This document shows, in pieces, positions 62,683 to 64,000 of a stretch of DNA of 64,000 nucleotides. This DNA comes from Tamlana crocina (GTDB lineage: Bacteria; Bacteroidota; Bacteroidia; Flavobacteriales; Flavobacteriaceae). The DNA is taken from assembly GCA_040429635.1 (NCBI GenBank), contig CP158972.1, positions 1,746,001 through 1,810,000 of the forward strand, written 5' to 3'. The position numbers and the translations under genes are program-made. The notes below the pieces were generated by a model that had not been told where the DNA came from, did not search any database, and saw only the letters and a list, made by a program, of their open reading frames with translations. Position 1 is the first letter of the stretch. Every line of letters begins with the position of its first letter.

Positions 62683-64000
62683 ATGAGAATAATTTTATTG
62701 GCGTTGTGTTTATTTACAATAATGTCGTGCCAAGCACAAGACAAACCTAATATTCTTTGGGTAACCATAGAGGATACTTCTCCTCTCTTTATAGGTTGTT
62801 ACGGTAATGAACAAGCCAGTACACCAGTAATTGATAAATTAGCAGAAGAGGGTGTAAAGTTTACAAACGCATTTTCTACAGGTACAGTATGTGCGGCCAG
62901 TCGGTCAACAATAATAACGGGTGTTCGAACTTATAAAATGGGTACAGGCCACCAAAGAAGTCAATATCCTATTCCGGGTTTTATTAAAGGCTTCCCTTTT
63001 TACTTGAAGCAATTGGGGTATTACACAACCAATAATTCTAAAACAGATTATAATATTGCCAACGAAAAAGATTTTGTAAAAGAGGCTTGGGACGAAAGTT
63101 CCAACAAGGCCACTTGGAAAAATAGGGCCGAAGGCCAACCCTTCTTTGCTGTATTCAATTTTGCAGAATCGCATCAGTCACGAACCATGTCGTGGACTTT
63201 TGAACAGTACCAAAAGCATGTTTGGAATCATTTGCCTGACGAAGATAAAATTGCTGACGATGCTTTTGATATGCCTCCTTTTTATAACGATACCCCCGAA
63301 ATGCGTAAGCAATTTGCAAGAGTTTATAATTCCATTAAACTTACCGATAATCGAATAGGGGAATTATTGCAAAAATTAGAAGAAGATGGACTAAAAGACG
63401 ATACCATTATTTTCTTTTATGCTGATCATGGCGAGGGTATACCAAGGGCAAAAACTAACGGCATAAATTTAGGGTACCGTGTGCCATTTGTGGCGTGGTT
63501 TCCTGAAAAATTTAAACATCTATCACCGTGGGAAACAGGAAAGCCAACAAATAAACTTATTAGTTTTGAAGATTTAGGGCCTACAATGATTGATTTGTTA
63601 GGAGGTAAAGTGCCAGAATACATGAAAGGAAAACGCCTTTTTGACTCAGATTCAAATAATAAAAAAGATTTGTTGTTACTGTCTACAGATAGGGTGGATA
63701 ATGGATTAGACTTAGTAAGAACCGTAACCGATGGTAAGTTTGTATATTCTAGAAACTTTATGCCATTTATTCCTGAAGTAAGGTATATCAATTATTTGGA
63801 GATTGCTGATATCACAAAACATATGCGTAAAGATTTAAAACAAGGTAAACTTAACGCATTCCAATCTCGGGTTTTTGAGGAGCGCCCCTTTGAAGTGTTA
63901 TATGATATTGAAAATGATATATGGGAAGAGCACAACTTAGCGGACAATGCAAAGTATAATCCTGTTTTAGAGAAGATGAGACAGTTTTTAGACAGTACTC
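62683..64000 (+). CDS. S1 family sulfatase, lipoprotein, C-terminus beyond the window
   Basis: Open from ATG at 62683 to the window end (439 codons). Lipobox-like IMSC with Cys16. Formylglycine motif is of the CxAxR type: Cys70 in TVCAASRSTIITG. Metal-binding residues Asp31 (VTIEDTSPLF) and the pair in FYADHGEG are visible, and NFAESHQSR follows. The second Asp of the usual DD pair is replaced by Thr32, with Glu30 before it, as in some subfamilies that act on uronate- or hexosamine-containing glycans. It starts 6 bp after the preceding sulfatase gene and is co-transcribed with it. The C-terminal segment is missing. Confidence 0.9.
   Translation, partial: MRIILLALCLFTIMSCQAQDKPNILWVTIEDTSPLFIGCYGNEQASTPVIDKLAEEGVKFTNAFSTGTVCAASRSTIITGVRTYKMGTGHQRSQYPIPGFIKGFPFYLKQLGYYTTNNSKTDYNIANEKDFVKEAWDESSNKATWKNRAEGQPFFAVFNFAESHQSRTMSWTFEQYQKHVWNHLPDEDKIADDAFDMPPFYNDTPEMRKQFARVYNSIKLTDNRIGELLQKLEEDGLKDDTIIFFYADHGEGIPRAKTNGINLGYRVPFVAWFPEKFKHLSPWETGKPTNKLISFEDLGPTMIDLLGGKVPEYMKGKRLFDSDSNNKKDLLLLSTDRVDNGLDLVRTVTDGKFVYSRNFMPFIPEVRYINYLEIADITKHMRKDLKQGKLNAFQSRVFEERPFEVLYDIENDIWEEHNLADNAKYNPVLEKMRQFLDST

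Noticed and set aside
1-64000. CRISPR arrays, prophage or integrase modules
   Set aside because: No regularly spaced direct repeats, cas genes, integrase or phage structural genes were seen.

Overview
The window looks like chromosomal DNA of a low-GC, probably marine, member of the Flavobacteriaceae (Bacteroidota). The signs are two SusC/SusD pairs, an ECF sigma/FecR pair of the Bacteroidota type, TAnnTTTG-like -7 promoter boxes, many lipoproteins with acidic residues after the lipidated Cys, S1 sulfatases and almost no Shine-Dalgarno sequences. Species cannot be named from the sequence alone.

Layout. 1-1006: a thiolase cut by the window edge (minus strand). 1128-3176: PgpH-type c-di-AMP phosphodiesterase. 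3271-3494: tRNA-Ser(GCT) and tRNA-Pro(TGG) with promoter and terminator, followed by a decayed IS3-type orfA. 4248-13470: a sigma/anti-sigma-controlled SusCD locus with a DUF4465 lipoprotein and a thioredoxin-fold protein. 13859-22327: a second TlpA-like lipoprotein, an M16 peptidase, a free-standing DsbD-alpha domain, full DsbD and a class V aminotransferase; redox and peptide handling dominate here. 22417-26383: a small His/Cys exported protein and an ABC exporter with two DUF3526-type permeases. 26593-27200: a wrecked transposase. 27272-37068 (minus strand): one metabolic block for proline- and hydroxyproline-containing peptides: DUF885 metallopeptidase-like protein, S9 prolyl peptidase, M24 Xaa-Pro peptidase, FAD amino-acid oxidoreductase, 4-hydroxyproline epimerase and 2,5-dioxovalerate-type dehydrogenase. 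Just upstream lies the C-terminal stump of a DHDPS-family deaminase gene, then an AraC regulator and an intact DHDPS-family gene on the plus strand. A near-identical 20-bp motif lies before both the hydroxyproline operon and this DHDPS gene.

40147-64000 (plus strand): a polysaccharide utilization locus. In order: SusE/F-like surface glycan-binding lipoprotein, SusC, SusD, GH30 lipoprotein, a clan GH-A-like hydrolase of uncertain family, a second GH30, sulfatase, sugar-proton symporter, SGNH esterase-like protein, GH2, DUF5107-TPR protein, and two further sulfatases, the last running off the window. The GH30 and GH2 enzymes plus three sulfatases suggest a sulfated, probably beta-linked glycan such as a galactan; the exact substrate cannot be read from sequence.

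Taken together, the hydroxyproline/proline-peptide block and the glycan locus could serve two halves of one substrate class, hydroxyproline-rich glycoproteins (arabinogalactan-protein or extensin-like material of algae). This is inference. The 37-40 kb junction between the two blocks is full of gene debris (deaminase stump, SusC STN-like fragment, IS end) and is the most rearranged part of the window.
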